From CAYLNH01 sp964384625 (GTDB lineage: Bacteria > Verrucomicrobiota > Lentisphaeria > JABSQK01), in the NCBI GenBank assembly GCA_964384625.1, contig CAYLNH010000001.1:62001-126000 (forward strand): a stretch of 64,000 nucleotides of DNA, in the 5' to 3' direction. Below are positions 49,513-58,291 of the stretch, one piece after another. The notes beneath the pieces were generated by a model that was given only the letters and a program-made list of their open reading frames with translations, was not told the DNA's origin and searched no databases. Positions within the stretch are counted from its first letter, which is position 1, and each line of letters begins with the position of its first letter. A program made the position numbers and the translations under genes.

Positions 49513-50076
49513 CTACTCCCGCTCTACCTGCCAATAGCCCACTTCAACCGGCGTCGAGCGACCGAAAATACTGACCGACAGCTTGAGTTTGCCGTGGTCC
49601 GGGTCGATTGCTTCGATCTTGCCTTCGAAGTTCTCGAAAGGGCCGTCCTTGATCTTGACCATTTCACCTTCGTTGAAATCGATTTTCGGCCGCTCGGTTT
49701 CGATGTCCTCGCGCATCATATCCTTGATGTCGAGGATCTCGCTGTCGCTCAACGGCACAGGTTTGTCGCCGATGAAGCCGGTGACGCCCGGGGTCTCTTT
49801 GATGAAGCGCCAGACCCGTTCGTCCAGTTCGCCGTCGTCGCAGTAGAGGTCGGCCACCACCAGGATATAGCCCGGCAGCCGCTTGCGCTTCGAGGTCTTC
49901 TTCTCGCCGTTCTTCACTTCAGTCACCGTTTCCATCGGGACCACAGCGTCGAAGAGCAGATCCTCAATGCCCTCCAGTTCGCGACGTTTCAGGATGCTTT
50001 CCTGCGCCTTCATCTCGTGGCCGGAGAGCGTCTGGACAACAAACCATTGCCCGCGCTGTTCTTCACCTTCACTCAT
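49513..50076 (-). CDS. nusG: Transcription factor NusG
   Basis: This 187-residue protein has an NGN domain (QWFVVQTLSGHEMKAQESILKRRE ... GYILVVADLY ... VTGFIGDKPVPLSD) and a C-terminal KOW domain (FNEGEMVKIKDGPFENFEGKIEAIDPDHGKLKLSVSIFGRSTPVEV). There is no large insertion between them. It links RNA polymerase to Rho or the ribosome. It lies between secE and rplK as usual. Confidence 0.97.
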   Translation of the reverse strand: MSEGEEQRGQWFVVQTLSGHEMKAQESILKRRELEGIEDLLFDAVVPMETVTEVKNGEKKTSKRKRLPGYILVVADLYCDDGELDERVWRFIKETPGVTGFIGDKPVPLSDSEILDIKDMMREDIETERPKIDFNEGEMVKIKDGPFENFEGKIEAIDPDHGKLKLSVSIFGRSTPVEVGYWQVERE

Positions 50077-50102
50077 TGTCGCTGCCGTTCTTTCCTTGGA
50101 CT

Positions 50103-50318
50103 TTAGTTGGTCAAATACCGCGCCAGTGCAAAGATCCCGTCGATGCCGTAGCGGCAGACGTTGTCGACGGCAAAGATGAACAATGTCATCAGAATGAGGG
50201 CCACGATGATCAGCGCGGTGTGCTCAGTGAGCTCCGGGCGGCTGGGCCAGGAACATTTCTTGACTTCCTGCACCACTTCGCCGTAGAACTGTTTGATCCG
50301 CTGTATTGGGTTGGCCAT
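50103..50318 (-). CDS. secE: Preprotein translocase subunit SecE
   Basis: This 71-residue single-span SecE has an amphipathic helix with VVQEVKKCSWPSRPEL (the conserved W-P element) and a transmembrane segment ALIIVALILMTLFIFAVDNV. ATG 50318 is preferred; AAAGGA lies just upstream and further ATG and GTG codons precede it. Its partner SecY is not in this window. Confidence 0.93.
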   Translation of the reverse strand: MANPIQRIKQFYGEVVQEVKKCSWPSRPELTEHTALIIVALILMTLFIFAVDNVCRYGIDGIFALARYLTN

Positions 50319-50355
50319 CATATCCTTTCGCACCAGAATTCAGCGAGTTCACCGT

Positions 50356-50432
50356 TGGCAGGTGGGACAGGGCTCGAACCTGCGACCGGCGGTTTTGGAG
50401 ACCGCTGCTCTACCAAACTGAGCTACCCACCT
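50356..50432 (-). tRNA. tRNA-Trp (CCA)
   Basis: A full cloverleaf can be drawn: acceptor AGGTGGG with CCCACCT, D-arm TAGCTCAGTTTGGTAGAGC, anticodon loop containing CTCCAAA (anticodon CCA), and T-arm GGTTCGAGCCC. The 3' CCA is encoded. It sits between tuf and secE, as in many bacteria. Confidence 0.97.
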
Positions 50433-50493
50433 GCAACTGCGGCAACCGGGCCGCCAAGGTTGGGAAAAGCACGGAAGACTTCGAGACACAAAC

Positions 50494-50525
50494 ACCCAGG
50501 TGCGCTCCGACGAACGCACCTGGGT
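50494..50525 (-). terminator. Hairpin after tuf, possible partial terminator
   Basis: ACCCAGGTGCG (50494-50504) pairs perfectly over 11 bp with CGCACCTGGGT (50515-50525). On the - strand the stem is followed by GTTTGTGT, a weak U-tract. It could attenuate transcription into tRNA-Trp and secE or mark an RNA-processing site. Confidence 0.6.
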
Positions 50526-50555
50526 CATAAGATCTGATGTCTCCGACGTGTCTGC

Positions 50556-51749
50556 CTACTCGATGATCTTCGTCACCTGCCCGGCGCCCACGGTGCGGCC
50601 GCCTTCGCGAATGGCGAACTGCAGCTGCTCGTTCATGGCGATCGGGCAAATCAACTCAACTTCCATGGTGACGTTGTCACCCGGCATGACCATTTCCTTG
50701 CCTTCCGGCAGGGTCACGGTACCGGTCACGTCGGTCGTCCGGAAGTAGAACTGCGGCCGGTAGCCGGTCTTGAAAATGGTGTGGCGACCGCCTTCTTCCT
50801 TACTCAGGACGTACACCTCGGCCTCGAACTTGGTGTGCGGCGTGATCGTGCCCGGCTGGGCCAGGACCTGACCGCGCTCGACCTCGTCCTTCTTGACGCC
50901 GCGCAGCAGGCAGCCGACGTTGTCGCCGGCCTGGCCGCGGTCCAGAATTTTGCGGAACATCTCGACGCCCGTGACCGTCGTCTTCGTCGTGTCTTTGATG
51001 CCGACGATCTCAATCTCATTGCCGGTCTCGACAACGCCGGCTTCGACGCGGCCGGTAACGACCGTGCCGCGACCTTCAATACTGAAGACGTCCTCGATCG
51101 GCATGATGAACGGCTTGTCGATGTCGCGTTTCGGCTCGGGGATGAAATCATCCACCGCCGCCATCAGGTCGATGATCGGCTTGCACTCTTCCGCGTCCGG
51201 ATCGCCGCCGGTCTCGAGAGCCTTCAGGGCGGAACCGAAAACGATCGGCGTGTTGTCGCCGTCGAATTCGTACTCGGTCAGGCGTTCACGGATTTCCATT
51301 TCGACCAGTTCCAGCAGGTCCGGGTCGCTCAGGTCCACCTTGTTGACGAAAACACAGATCGCGGGGACACCGACCTGGCGGGCCAGGAGGATGTGCTCCT
51401 TGGTCTGGGCCATCGGACCGTCGTCCGCAGCAACCACGAGGATCGCGCCGTCCATCTGCGCGGCGCCGGTGATCATGTTCTTGATGTAGTCCGCATGGCC
51501 GGGGCAGTCCACATGAGCGTAGTGGCGCTTGTCGGTCTGATACTCGACGTGCGCCGTATTGATGGTAATACCGCGAGCCTTCTCTTCCGGAGCGTTGTCA
51601 ATTTCATCGAAAGTACGGACGTCGCCGCCGAACTTCTTGGACATGGTCATGGTGATCGCGGCCGTCAGAGTCGTCTTGCCGTGGTCCACGTGACCGATCG
51701 TACCAATGTTTACGTGCGGCTTGGTGCGCTCGAAGCGTTCTTTTGCCAT
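50556..51749 (-). CDS. tuf: Translation elongation factor EF-Tu
   Basis: This 397-residue EF-Tu has GHVDHGKTTLT (G1), DCPGHADYIKNMITGAAQMDGAILVV (G3), NKVD (G4) and the domain II/III motifs GRVEAGVVETGNEIEIVG and FRTTDVTGT. The ATG at 51749 is set by the family N-terminus (AKERFERTKPHVN); an open frame upstream is non-coding. It is the only tuf copy in the window. Confidence 0.98.
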   Translation of the reverse strand: MAKERFERTKPHVNIGTIGHVDHGKTTLTAAITMTMSKKFGGDVRTFDEIDNAPEEKARGITINTAHVEYQTDKRHYAHVDCPGHADYIKNMITGAAQMDGAILVVAADDGPMAQTKEHILLARQVGVPAICVFVNKVDLSDPDLLELVEMEIRERLTEYEFDGDNTPIVFGSALKALETGGDPDAEECKPIIDLMAAVDDFIPEPKRDIDKPFIMPIEDVFSIEGRGTVVTGRVEAGVVETGNEIEIVGIKDTTKTTVTGVEMFRKILDRGQAGDNVGCLLRGVKKDEVERGQVLAQPGTITPHTKFEAEVYVLSKEEGGRHTIFKTGYRPQFYFRTTDVTGTVTLPEGKEMVMPGDNVTMEVELICPIAMNEQLQFAIREGGRTVGAGQVTKIIE

Positions 51750-51896
51750 TGCTAGGGTTACCTCCAGTTGTTGCCACACCGGCGCACAGCAGCGGCGCCG
51801 CGTTAGGGACATATGATCTACAGTTTAAGGTTTCGCAGATTGACCGCGAGATCGCCTTCCCATGGAACCCCTCGTTCCCTGCCCGGTCGAAGGCGG

Positions 51897-51972
<76 letters not shown>

Positions 51973-51996
51973 AGGGTCCAGAAATTGCGAGCGGAT

Positions 51997-52024
51997 ACTA
52001 TAGGATTACGGCCTCTCGTGTCAA
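51997..52024 (-). promoter_or_regulatory. Strong promoter of the tRNA-Thr/tuf/secE/nusG cluster
   Basis: A perfect TTGACA (52024-52019) and TATAGT (52002-51997) are 16 bases apart. Transcription would start about 20 bases before the tRNA-Thr 5' end. It is the best promoter in the window and lies just after the rpsA stop. Confidence 0.88.
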
Positions 52025-52039
52025 CTGCAGTTTAGGGAT

Positions 52040-53812
52040 TTATTCTTCTTTTTCTCCAGCATCCTCTGCAGCAGCATCTTGCTGCTCGTCGAGAGCGCCG
52101 TCGAGAGCACCGTCGAGCAGGTCGCCCATGTCCACCATGTGCTCGCCCGGACGCAGGGAACCGTCACCGCCGAGATCGCCGCTCGGCAGGCCCATGTTCG
52201 AGACGTCGCTGGAGCGCATGCTCAGACCAATGCGCCGCTCTTCCGGATCGATCTTGATGACCTTGGCCTCGACCTCATCGCCGACGTTCAGGACATCGCG
52301 AACCTTGTTGACGCGCTCGTCGCTGATCTGCGAGATGTGGATCAGGCCGTCGATGCCGTGGTCGAGTTCGACGAAGGCGCCGAAATTGGTCAACTTGGTG
52401 ACGCGGCCTTTGACGTTGTCGCCGATCTGATAGAGTTGGTCAATCTGGTCCCACGGATTGTTGGTCATATCCTTGATGCTCAGCGAAATCCGCTGTTGGT
52501 CCGGGTTGATCTCGAGCACAACGGCTTCGACTTCCTCGCCCTTCTTGAGAATCTCGGCGGGGTTGTTGATCTTCCGGGTCCAGGACATGTCGGAGACATG
52601 TACCATACCGTCGATTTCCGGCTCGATTTCGACGAAGGCGCCGTAACTGGTCATGTTGCGGACCTTGCCGGCGATCTTGGTGCCGGGCGGGTACTTCTCG
52701 GCGGCCACTTCCCAGGGGTTCTCCATGGTCTGGCGCAAGCCCAGCGAAATCTTCTTGGCGTCACGCTGGATGTCCAGCACCACGGCCTCGACTTCTTCGC
52801 CCACCTGGAGGACATCGCTGGCCCGGGTAATCCGCTTGGTCCAGCTCATCTCCGAGACGTGGATCAGGCCCTCAACGCCTTCCTCGATCTCAACGAAGCC
52901 ACCGTACGGCATCACGTTCACCACGCGGCCCTGGATCGTCGAACCGACCGGATACTTGACCTCGACCGCATCCCAGGGATCGGCGGTACGCTGCTTCAAA
53001 CCGAGGGAGACACGCTCCTTCTCGCGGTCCACTTCCAGAATGACCGCTTCGATATCTTCACCGATCTCCACCATCTCGGACGGATGCGAAATCCGGCCCC
53101 AGGACATATCGGTGATATGAATCAGACCGTCAATGCCGTGCAGGTCGACGAACGCACCAAAATCGGTGATATTCTTGACAATGCCCTGACGCAACTGGCC
53201 CGGTTCGATCTCTTCGAGGATCTGGGAACGCAGCTTCGCCTTCTCCTCTTCCAGCAGTTCGCGGCGGGAGATGACCACGTTGTGACGGTCTTTGTTGATC
53301 TTCAGAATCTTGAACTCGAACTCGCGGCCGATGTAGTCATCCATGTTGCGCACGGGTGACGTGTCTACCTGCGAGCCCGGCAGGAATGCTTCGACGCCGA
53401 CGTCGACCATCAGGCCGCCCTTGACCCGGCGTTTCACTACGCCGTTGGCCACGGAGCCTTCTTCGTACTTGGCCATGAACTTCTCCCAGGCTTCCTGGAA
53501 GATCGCTTTCTCAACACTCAGCAGCGGCAGGCCGTCGTCACTCTCGATTTCTTCGAGAACGGCGCGCACTTCATCGCCGGTCTTGACGCCTTCCCAGTCG
53601 GGGAATTCCTCGCGCGGCACAAAGCCTTCACTTTTGAATTTGATGTCGACGGTGACGCCGGAGTCGTTCTTGTCGACGACCGTACCGGTCACGACTGCGC
53701 CCTCTTCGACATCAGCACACTGATCCTCGCCCAGCAATGCCTCCATGTCGGTGGCGGAACTCAGGTCAAGGATGGTTGGGGGGTTAAGTTGTTCGGTTGT
53801 TTCGTTTGCCAT
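52040..53812 (-). CDS. rpsA: Ribosomal protein bS1, six S1 domains
   Basis: This 590-residue protein has six consecutive S1 RNA-binding domains, recognisable by repeats such as GIVKNITDFGAFVDLHGIDGLIHITDMSW, GRVVNVMPYGGFVEIEEGVEGLIHVSEMSW, GKVRNMTSYGAFVEIEPEIDGMVHVSDMSW and GRVTKLTNFGAFVELDHGIDGLIHISQIS. It supports mRNA binding to the 30S subunit. An acidic tail (LDGALDGALDEQQDAAAEDAGEKEE) follows. ATG 53812 is preferred (AAGGA upstream); the frame extends upstream without protein character. Its placement next to the tuf cluster is unusual compared with E. coli cmk-rpsA. Confidence 0.95.
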   Translation of the reverse strand: MANETTEQLNPPTILDLSSATDMEALLGEDQCADVEEGAVVTGTVVDKNDSGVTVDIKFKSEGFVPREEFPDWEGVKTGDEVRAVLEEIESDDGLPLLSVEKAIFQEAWEKFMAKYEEGSVANGVVKRRVKGGLMVDVGVEAFLPGSQVDTSPVRNMDDYIGREFEFKILKINKDRHNVVISRRELLEEEKAKLRSQILEEIEPGQLRQGIVKNITDFGAFVDLHGIDGLIHITDMSWGRISHPSEMVEIGEDIEAVILEVDREKERVSLGLKQRTADPWDAVEVKYPVGSTIQGRVVNVMPYGGFVEIEEGVEGLIHVSEMSWTKRITRASDVLQVGEEVEAVVLDIQRDAKKISLGLRQTMENPWEVAAEKYPPGTKIAGKVRNMTSYGAFVEIEPEIDGMVHVSDMSWTRKINNPAEILKKGEEVEAVVLEINPDQQRISLSIKDMTNNPWDQIDQLYQIGDNVKGRVTKLTNFGAFVELDHGIDGLIHISQISDERVNKVRDVLNVGDEVEAKVIKIDPEERRIGLSMRSSDVSNMGLPSGDLGGDGSLRPGEHMVDMGDLLDGALDGALDEQQDAAAEDAGEKEE

Positions 53813-54060
53813 TAAGGGGTTCCTTGAAGTAACGGTTGCGCGCAGTCCCCGCGACCGGCAAAAGCCCCGCAATCTGCGGCACTTAGCCCAACCGGAGGCG
53901 AAAAAAGACCGCCCGCCAAAAAGACAATCCGCCTAATTTGCGGGGCAGGCAGACAATTTCAACCGGCGGCGGGAGATTTTTCGGCTTTTGTAACAAACCG
54001 AAAAACAAGGCAGTTAGGGAGCATGCAGGGACGGCCGGGAGACGCGGCCGCCGCCGGGCC

Positions 54061-54915
54061 TCAACCCAGCGCCTGCTTCTGTGCCCGGTAGGATTGGTTG
54101 CGGCGCGCCTTCTCCAGGGCGCTGTACAGATCGCCGCCGCTTTGATAACGCACCCTGGGATGCCGACTCAGGCATTTGACGATGATCTCTTGCACCTCGT
54201 CCGGAATGCGCTCTGCCGCGCCGGCGGGGAACTTGATCTCGTACGTGCCCTTCATCAGGCTTTCCACGGAGCCGATGAACGGCATCTGATTGGTGTAGAT
54301 GTTGTACGCCATGACGCCGAAGGCGAAGATGTCCGACGCAATCGAGATCTCCTTCTTCTCCAGGAATTCCGGCGGCACGTACATCAGCGACCCTCCGAAG
54401 TCCTTCGGCGCCGATGTCCTCGAGATCGGCAGACAGAGATCGAAATCGCTCAGCTTGGGAACGGGCTTGTCGTCGACAAAGGTGACGAAAAAGTTTTCAG
54501 GCTTGATGTCGAGATGCAGGTAGCCGGTCTGGTGTACGTGCATGATCGCCGCCGCACACTGCAGCAGAATATGCAGCGGCTGATCGTGGACTGCCGCATG
54601 CTTGTTGAAGATCAGGGTCTTCAGATTCTTGCCGGGAACGAATTCGATGACCTCATAAGGAGCGGAAAAGAAGGACCCGCCCTCACCGAAATATCGGACT
54701 ATATTGGGATGTTCCCCGCAACGCCGGCGCACTTCGACGCCGTTCAGGAAGCGTTTGCGCATCTTGCCGCGGAATTTGTGCCGGGGCAGCAGGCGCCGCA
54801 AGACCACCTGGCCGCCGCCATTCAGCGCACTGAACACCTCGGCCGTGCCGCCTTCACCGAGTTTGTTGCCCACATTGAGCGTCGAAATCGGAATCTTCGT
54901 TTTCTTATCCGCCAT
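54061..54915 (-). CDS. Ser/Thr protein kinase, atypical (beta3 Lys replaced)
   Basis: This 284-residue protein is a bare Hanks-type kinase domain with no transmembrane or sensor region. The glycine loop GEGGTAEV (20-27), catalytic HLDIKPEN (134-141), a metal-binding loop DFD (157-159) in place of DFG, and APE-like PPE are visible. The beta3 VAIK position reads VVLR (37-40), so the usual ATP-anchoring Lys is Arg. Activity may be reduced or arranged differently. ATG 54915 (MADKKTK) is preferred over 54978. It is followed by rpsA on the same strand, but a 248-base gap separates them. Confidence 0.85.
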   Translation of the reverse strand: MADKKTKIPISTLNVGNKLGEGGTAEVFSALNGGGQVVLRRLLPRHKFRGKMRKRFLNGVEVRRRCGEHPNIVRYFGEGGSFFSAPYEVIEFVPGKNLKTLIFNKHAAVHDQPLHILLQCAAAIMHVHQTGYLHLDIKPENFFVTFVDDKPVPKLSDFDLCLPISRTSAPKDFGGSLMYVPPEFLEKKEISIASDIFAFGVMAYNIYTNQMPFIGSVESLMKGTYEIKFPAGAAERIPDEVQEIIVKCLSRHPRVRYQSGGDLYSALEKARRNQSYRAQKQALG

Positions 54916-55015
54916 CTGCGCACCCGTTCTTCCACGTCCCGACAGGGATCTGAACCACAAAAACTTCGCTCCGGACACAACCCGGAGACAAACGTACTAT
55001 AACGGCCGGCCGCAG

Positions 55016-55592
55016 CAGATCAACAGGATTCATTGATATCCCGCTAACTTGACTGGGGAATGTTGTGAAGTGGCGGACGTTCTGCCGTTCCCGGAGACAG
55101 CTGCGGAAGCCGAGGGCGAAGACGAAACAGAAGGGAGGCCGACACTCCCCCCGGCAGCGCCGGCAGGATCTTTTCGCGACGAGCGCAACTGCGGGGCCCG
55201 ATCCTCAGGTACGGCAGGCTCCCGCCCCCTTGGGAGTCGGGGCGCGATGAAAGGAACAGGGAACGGGGCGGACGAGGACTTGCGCCCCGACGTAGGCCCT
55301 CGTTTGCTGCCCTTCGCGGTCCGCGTCGAGATCCCGCGCCCTCTTGAGCGCCGAAGCCTCGGCGTAGGAGCTTGCGGTGCGGAGTTTCAGGATCGGTCAC
55401 CGGCAACACACGGCCGCCTTGAACCCCGTTTTTCTGCCGCTCTGGTCGGCGTGCCGACCAGAGCGGCAGAAAAACGGCGTTGCGTGTGCCACGGATTCAT
55501 GTCAGTGACTGATCCTCAAGTGCCGCAGGTCAAGCCTGCGGGATGCGAAGGAGGGCAGTAATCGAGGACTTGCGCCCGGACCGATGCGTCGG
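55016..55592. other. Non-coding GC-rich region with diverged repeats
   Basis: These roughly 580 bases lie between the divergent kinase and PSP1 genes. Open frames exist on both strands but are compositionally unlike the genes around. Two diverged copies of a segment are present, sharing GATCCTCA near 55200 and 55505 and CGAGGACTTGCGCCC near 55273 and 55563, each with a small hairpin. A perfect palindrome lies between them. This looks like dispersed intergenic repeat sequence. Confidence 0.55.
55426..55477. repeat. Perfect 24-bp inverted repeat with 4-base loop
   Basis: The arm 55426-55449 (starting CCGTTTTTCTGCC) is exactly complementary to 55454-55477 around the loop CGTG. The stem has A5/T5 near its ends rather than after them, so it is not a standard terminator. 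It is far longer and more perfect than the other hairpins here. Confidence 0.9.
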
Positions 55593-55620
55593 TTGATAAT
55601 CCTGCGGTGCTGCCTATATT
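55593..55620 (+). promoter_or_regulatory. Promoter of the PSP1-BioC operon
   Basis: TTGATA and TATATT are 16 bases apart, about 46 bases before the predicted start codon. Confidence 0.6.
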
Positions 55621-55666
55621 GGCAAGGCAGGTGGGTCGTATCCCCAAGATTCGGATTTTCCTTCTA

Positions 55667-56470
55667 ATGAAGATGCTTTACAAAGTGCTGGTCAACGATG
55701 CCATTCGACTGGATTGCGTCGCGGAGGACAGTTTGACGCTGAAGCCCAACGACTGGTGCATCATCCGCAACCAGCGGTATGACGACTACGGCCGGGTCAC
55801 GTACGCGGGCGAGATGCCGGAGAACACGAACTGCCGGGACTTTCCCCAGGTTCTGCGCCAGGCCACGCTGGTGGATCAGGGCAAAGCCCATGAAAATCGC
55901 GTACGCAGCAAATCGCTGCATCGGATTGCCGTCGAGAAGATCGGCAAACATGAACTCCCCATGAACCTGGTGGACACGCATCTGACGTTTGATCGGAAGC
56001 TGGTCATCTTCATGTTTCTGGCACCGGGCCGGGTAGATTTCCGCGAACTGCTGAAGGACCTGAACAAGGCCGTCCAGATGCGGGTTGAGCTGCGGCAGAT
56101 CGGCCCCCGCGACCAGGCCGGCATGATCGGCGGCATCGGCAGTTGCGGCCGGGATATCTGCTGTGTGTCGTACCTCACAAATTTCGTCAGCATCAATGTC
56201 AAGATGGCCAAAGCCCAGGAATTGTCCCTGAATCCGTCGAACATCATCGGCGCCTGCGGCCGGCTGAAATGCTGCCTCAACTTCGAGTATGAAGGATACC
56301 GCCAACTGGTCCGCAACATGCCGAAGATCGGCTCGAAATGCCAGTGCAAAGAGGGCTCCGGCCGAGTCGTCGGCCGCAATATCCTGCTGCAGAAGGTCTC
56401 GGTCCAGCTCAGCGACAAGCGGATCGTTGAGGCGCCGGTCGATGAACTGGAACGACGAAGGAAGAAATAG
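55667..56470 (+). CDS. PSP1 domain protein (RicT/YaaT-like)
   Basis: This 267-residue protein carries the PSP1 C-terminal domain: GRVDFRELLKDLNKAVQMRVELRQIGPRDQAGMIGGIGSCGRDICCVSYL, then VKMAKAQELSLNPSNIIGACGRLKCCLNFEYEGY. In Bacillus the RicT homologue belongs to a complex affecting RNA maturation through RNase Y. The Cys residues may bind an Fe-S cluster, as shown for the Ric complex. Starts at 55667 and 55673 are both possible; no clear Shine-Dalgarno sequence is seen. It is 3 bases ahead of the next gene. Confidence 0.9.
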   Translation: MKMLYKVLVNDAIRLDCVAEDSLTLKPNDWCIIRNQRYDDYGRVTYAGEMPENTNCRDFPQVLRQATLVDQGKAHENRVRSKSLHRIAVEKIGKHELPMNLVDTHLTFDRKLVIFMFLAPGRVDFRELLKDLNKAVQMRVELRQIGPRDQAGMIGGIGSCGRDICCVSYLTNFVSINVKMAKAQELSLNPSNIIGACGRLKCCLNFEYEGYRQLVRNMPKIGSKCQCKEGSGRVVGRNILLQKVSVQLSDKRIVEAPVDELERRRKK

Positions 56471-56473
56471 CCC

Positions 56474-58291
56474 ATGCCCCGCCGCGCTATCCCGGCCACA
56501 GTCTGCCTGGGATTCCTGCTGTTTATCGCCCCGTTGAAGCTGGGCAATTCCGCCAGTACCCGGTGGGCAACCCTCTTTCCCGCGAACATCTGGGATTGGC
56601 TGCTGTCGGCCTGGCCGGTCAGCTTCGCCCCGGTGTTTGCCGGGGTCGCGCTCCTGGCCGTTGCCGCCACCGCCGAGACCGCCCGGCTCCGTGCCGACTT
56701 GAAAGCCTACCGTCACGTCTGCCTGCCGCTCGCAGGTTTCGTACTGGTCTCCCTTATCGGCCTGATCAACACCACCTCGTGGGAAGTCGCCACCTCGTTC
56801 ATCGCCCATCTGGTCAGTGTCTTCACCTTCGCCCTCGCCCTGCTGGTGCATCTGCGCACCTTCCCGCACACCCGCAACATCCTGTTGATCTGCTGGCTTG
56901 CCGGGCTGGGAGCACTGGGTATCGAGGTGATCTACCAGGTCCACTGGGGCTACGGCCAGGTGATGCAAGCACTGGAATACCAGATTGAACAGGGCCACGA
57001 GATCCCCAGCGCCCTCATCTTCAACGTCCGCCAGGGCCGGGCCATGGCCTCCTTCGCCATCTCCAACAGCCTGGCCGCACACCTGATCCTGGCGCTGCCC
57101 CTGGCTGTCATCGTCATCTGGCGCTGGTGCCGGCGCGTTGAACCGCCGCTGGCATCGCAACTCCTCTTCAGCCTTCTCGCCGGCGGTCTGTTAACCTACT
57201 GCCTGATCTGCACCAAGAGCCGTGCCGCCTTTCTGGCCTTCGTCATGGGCGCCGCCGCCACCATGCTGCTCGTTCTCTGTCTCAACCCCGAACAGACCCG
57301 GAAGTACCTCCCCGGCATCATCGGCATCGGCATCGGCGGCGTCGCCGTCGCTGTCCCTGCCTTTCTCTGGCTGCAGGGCGCACGCTCCCCTCTCAGTTCT
57401 CTGGCCGCCCGCTTCGACTACTGGCGCGCGGCTGTCCGGATGTTCCAGGAGCACCCGTGGGCCGGCGGCGGCATCGGCGAGTTCTTCCACAGCTACATGC
57501 GGCTGAAACCGCCGGGGGCGGAGGAGACCAAGCTGGCCCACAGCATGTTCTACCACTTCCTCAGTCAATGCGGTATCCTCGGCGGCATTGCTGTAGTCTA
57601 CTTCGCCGTCAGTCCACTGCTGGTCTGCCGGCAGATCCAACGGGACGAGCTCGAACCCGCGTCGAAACCCGAGGCGTTCGCCGCGATCATGGGGGTCCTC
57701 GCCTGGACCATCCATGCCCTGCTCGATTTCAACATTCACATTCCGGCCACCGTCATGCTCGTCCCCACCGTCCTGATCCTGGCATTCCCGCCGCCGCCGG
57801 CAGCCGCAGACCACGAACCGTCCCCCGGAACCGGCAGGCCCTGGCGTATCGCCCTGGCCGTCCTTGCCCTCCTGACCATCGCACAGGGCTGGAAGCTCCC
57901 CGGCGAGAAAGCCATGAACCGCTATGAGGCCAGACTCTACGCCGGCCGCGTGCCGCCCGGGCAGCTGACCAACGAGCTGCAGAAAGCCGCCCGGCTGCTG
58001 CCGTTATCGCCCCACCCATGGCTCAAATCCGGCTATGCCTACCTGTATTACGAACGCTATGATCGGGCCGCCGCCGCCTATGCCAAAGCGATCGAACGCG
58101 AACCGCACTTCGCCGCCGCCCACTATCGCCTGGCCCTCGCCCGCTATCATCTTGCCGATCTCGACGGCGCGGAAGAGGAACTGCGCCAAGCCCTGGCGCT
58201 CTACCCGCACAAACCCAAGTACACCGTCCTCTGGCGCCACATTCAGCACCGCAAACACGGCACCGTCCTGGACGAACCGCTGAAACCATGA
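56474..58291 (+). CDS. O-antigen ligase-like membrane protein with C-terminal TPR
   Basis: This 605-residue polytopic protein has about eleven or twelve transmembrane helices over residues 10-460. It contains the Wzy/WaaL signature DYWRAAVRMFQEHPWAGGGIGEFFHSYMRL and a soluble C-terminus with two TPR-type repeats (YLYYERYDRAAAAYAKAIEREPHFAAAHYRLALARYHLADLDGAEEELRQAL). Family members join or polymerise lipid-linked glycans, or glycosylate proteins, at the periplasmic face. There are no other polysaccharide genes beside it. Its stop overlaps the next start (ATGA). Confidence 0.85.
   Translation: MPRRAIPATVCLGFLLFIAPLKLGNSASTRWATLFPANIWDWLLSAWPVSFAPVFAGVALLAVAATAETARLRADLKAYRHVCLPLAGFVLVSLIGLINTTSWEVATSFIAHLVSVFTFALALLVHLRTFPHTRNILLICWLAGLGALGIEVIYQVHWGYGQVMQALEYQIEQGHEIPSALIFNVRQGRAMASFAISNSLAAHLILALPLAVIVIWRWCRRVEPPLASQLLFSLLAGGLLTYCLICTKSRAAFLAFVMGAAATMLLVLCLNPEQTRKYLPGIIGIGIGGVAVAVPAFLWLQGARSPLSSLAARFDYWRAAVRMFQEHPWAGGGIGEFFHSYMRLKPPGAEETKLAHSMFYHFLSQCGILGGIAVVYFAVSPLLVCRQIQRDELEPASKPEAFAAIMGVLAWTIHALLDFNIHIPATVMLVPTVLILAFPPPPAAADHEPSPGTGRPWRIALAVLALLTIAQGWKLPGEKAMNRYEARLYAGRVPPGQLTNELQKAARLLPLSPHPWLKSGYAYLYYERYDRAAAAYAKAIEREPHFAAAHYRLALARYHLADLDGAEEELRQALALYPHKPKYTVLWRHIQHRKHGTVLDEPLKP

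Noticed and set aside
55044..55409. 121-codon frame on the - strand in the GC-rich spacer
   Set aside because: Arg/Pro/Gly/Ser-rich composition, no ribosome-binding site, and it lies across a diverged non-coding repeat.
55426..55477. Long palindrome as a Rho-independent terminator
   Set aside because: The T/A runs lie inside the stem, no T-run follows on either strand, and no gene ends just before it.
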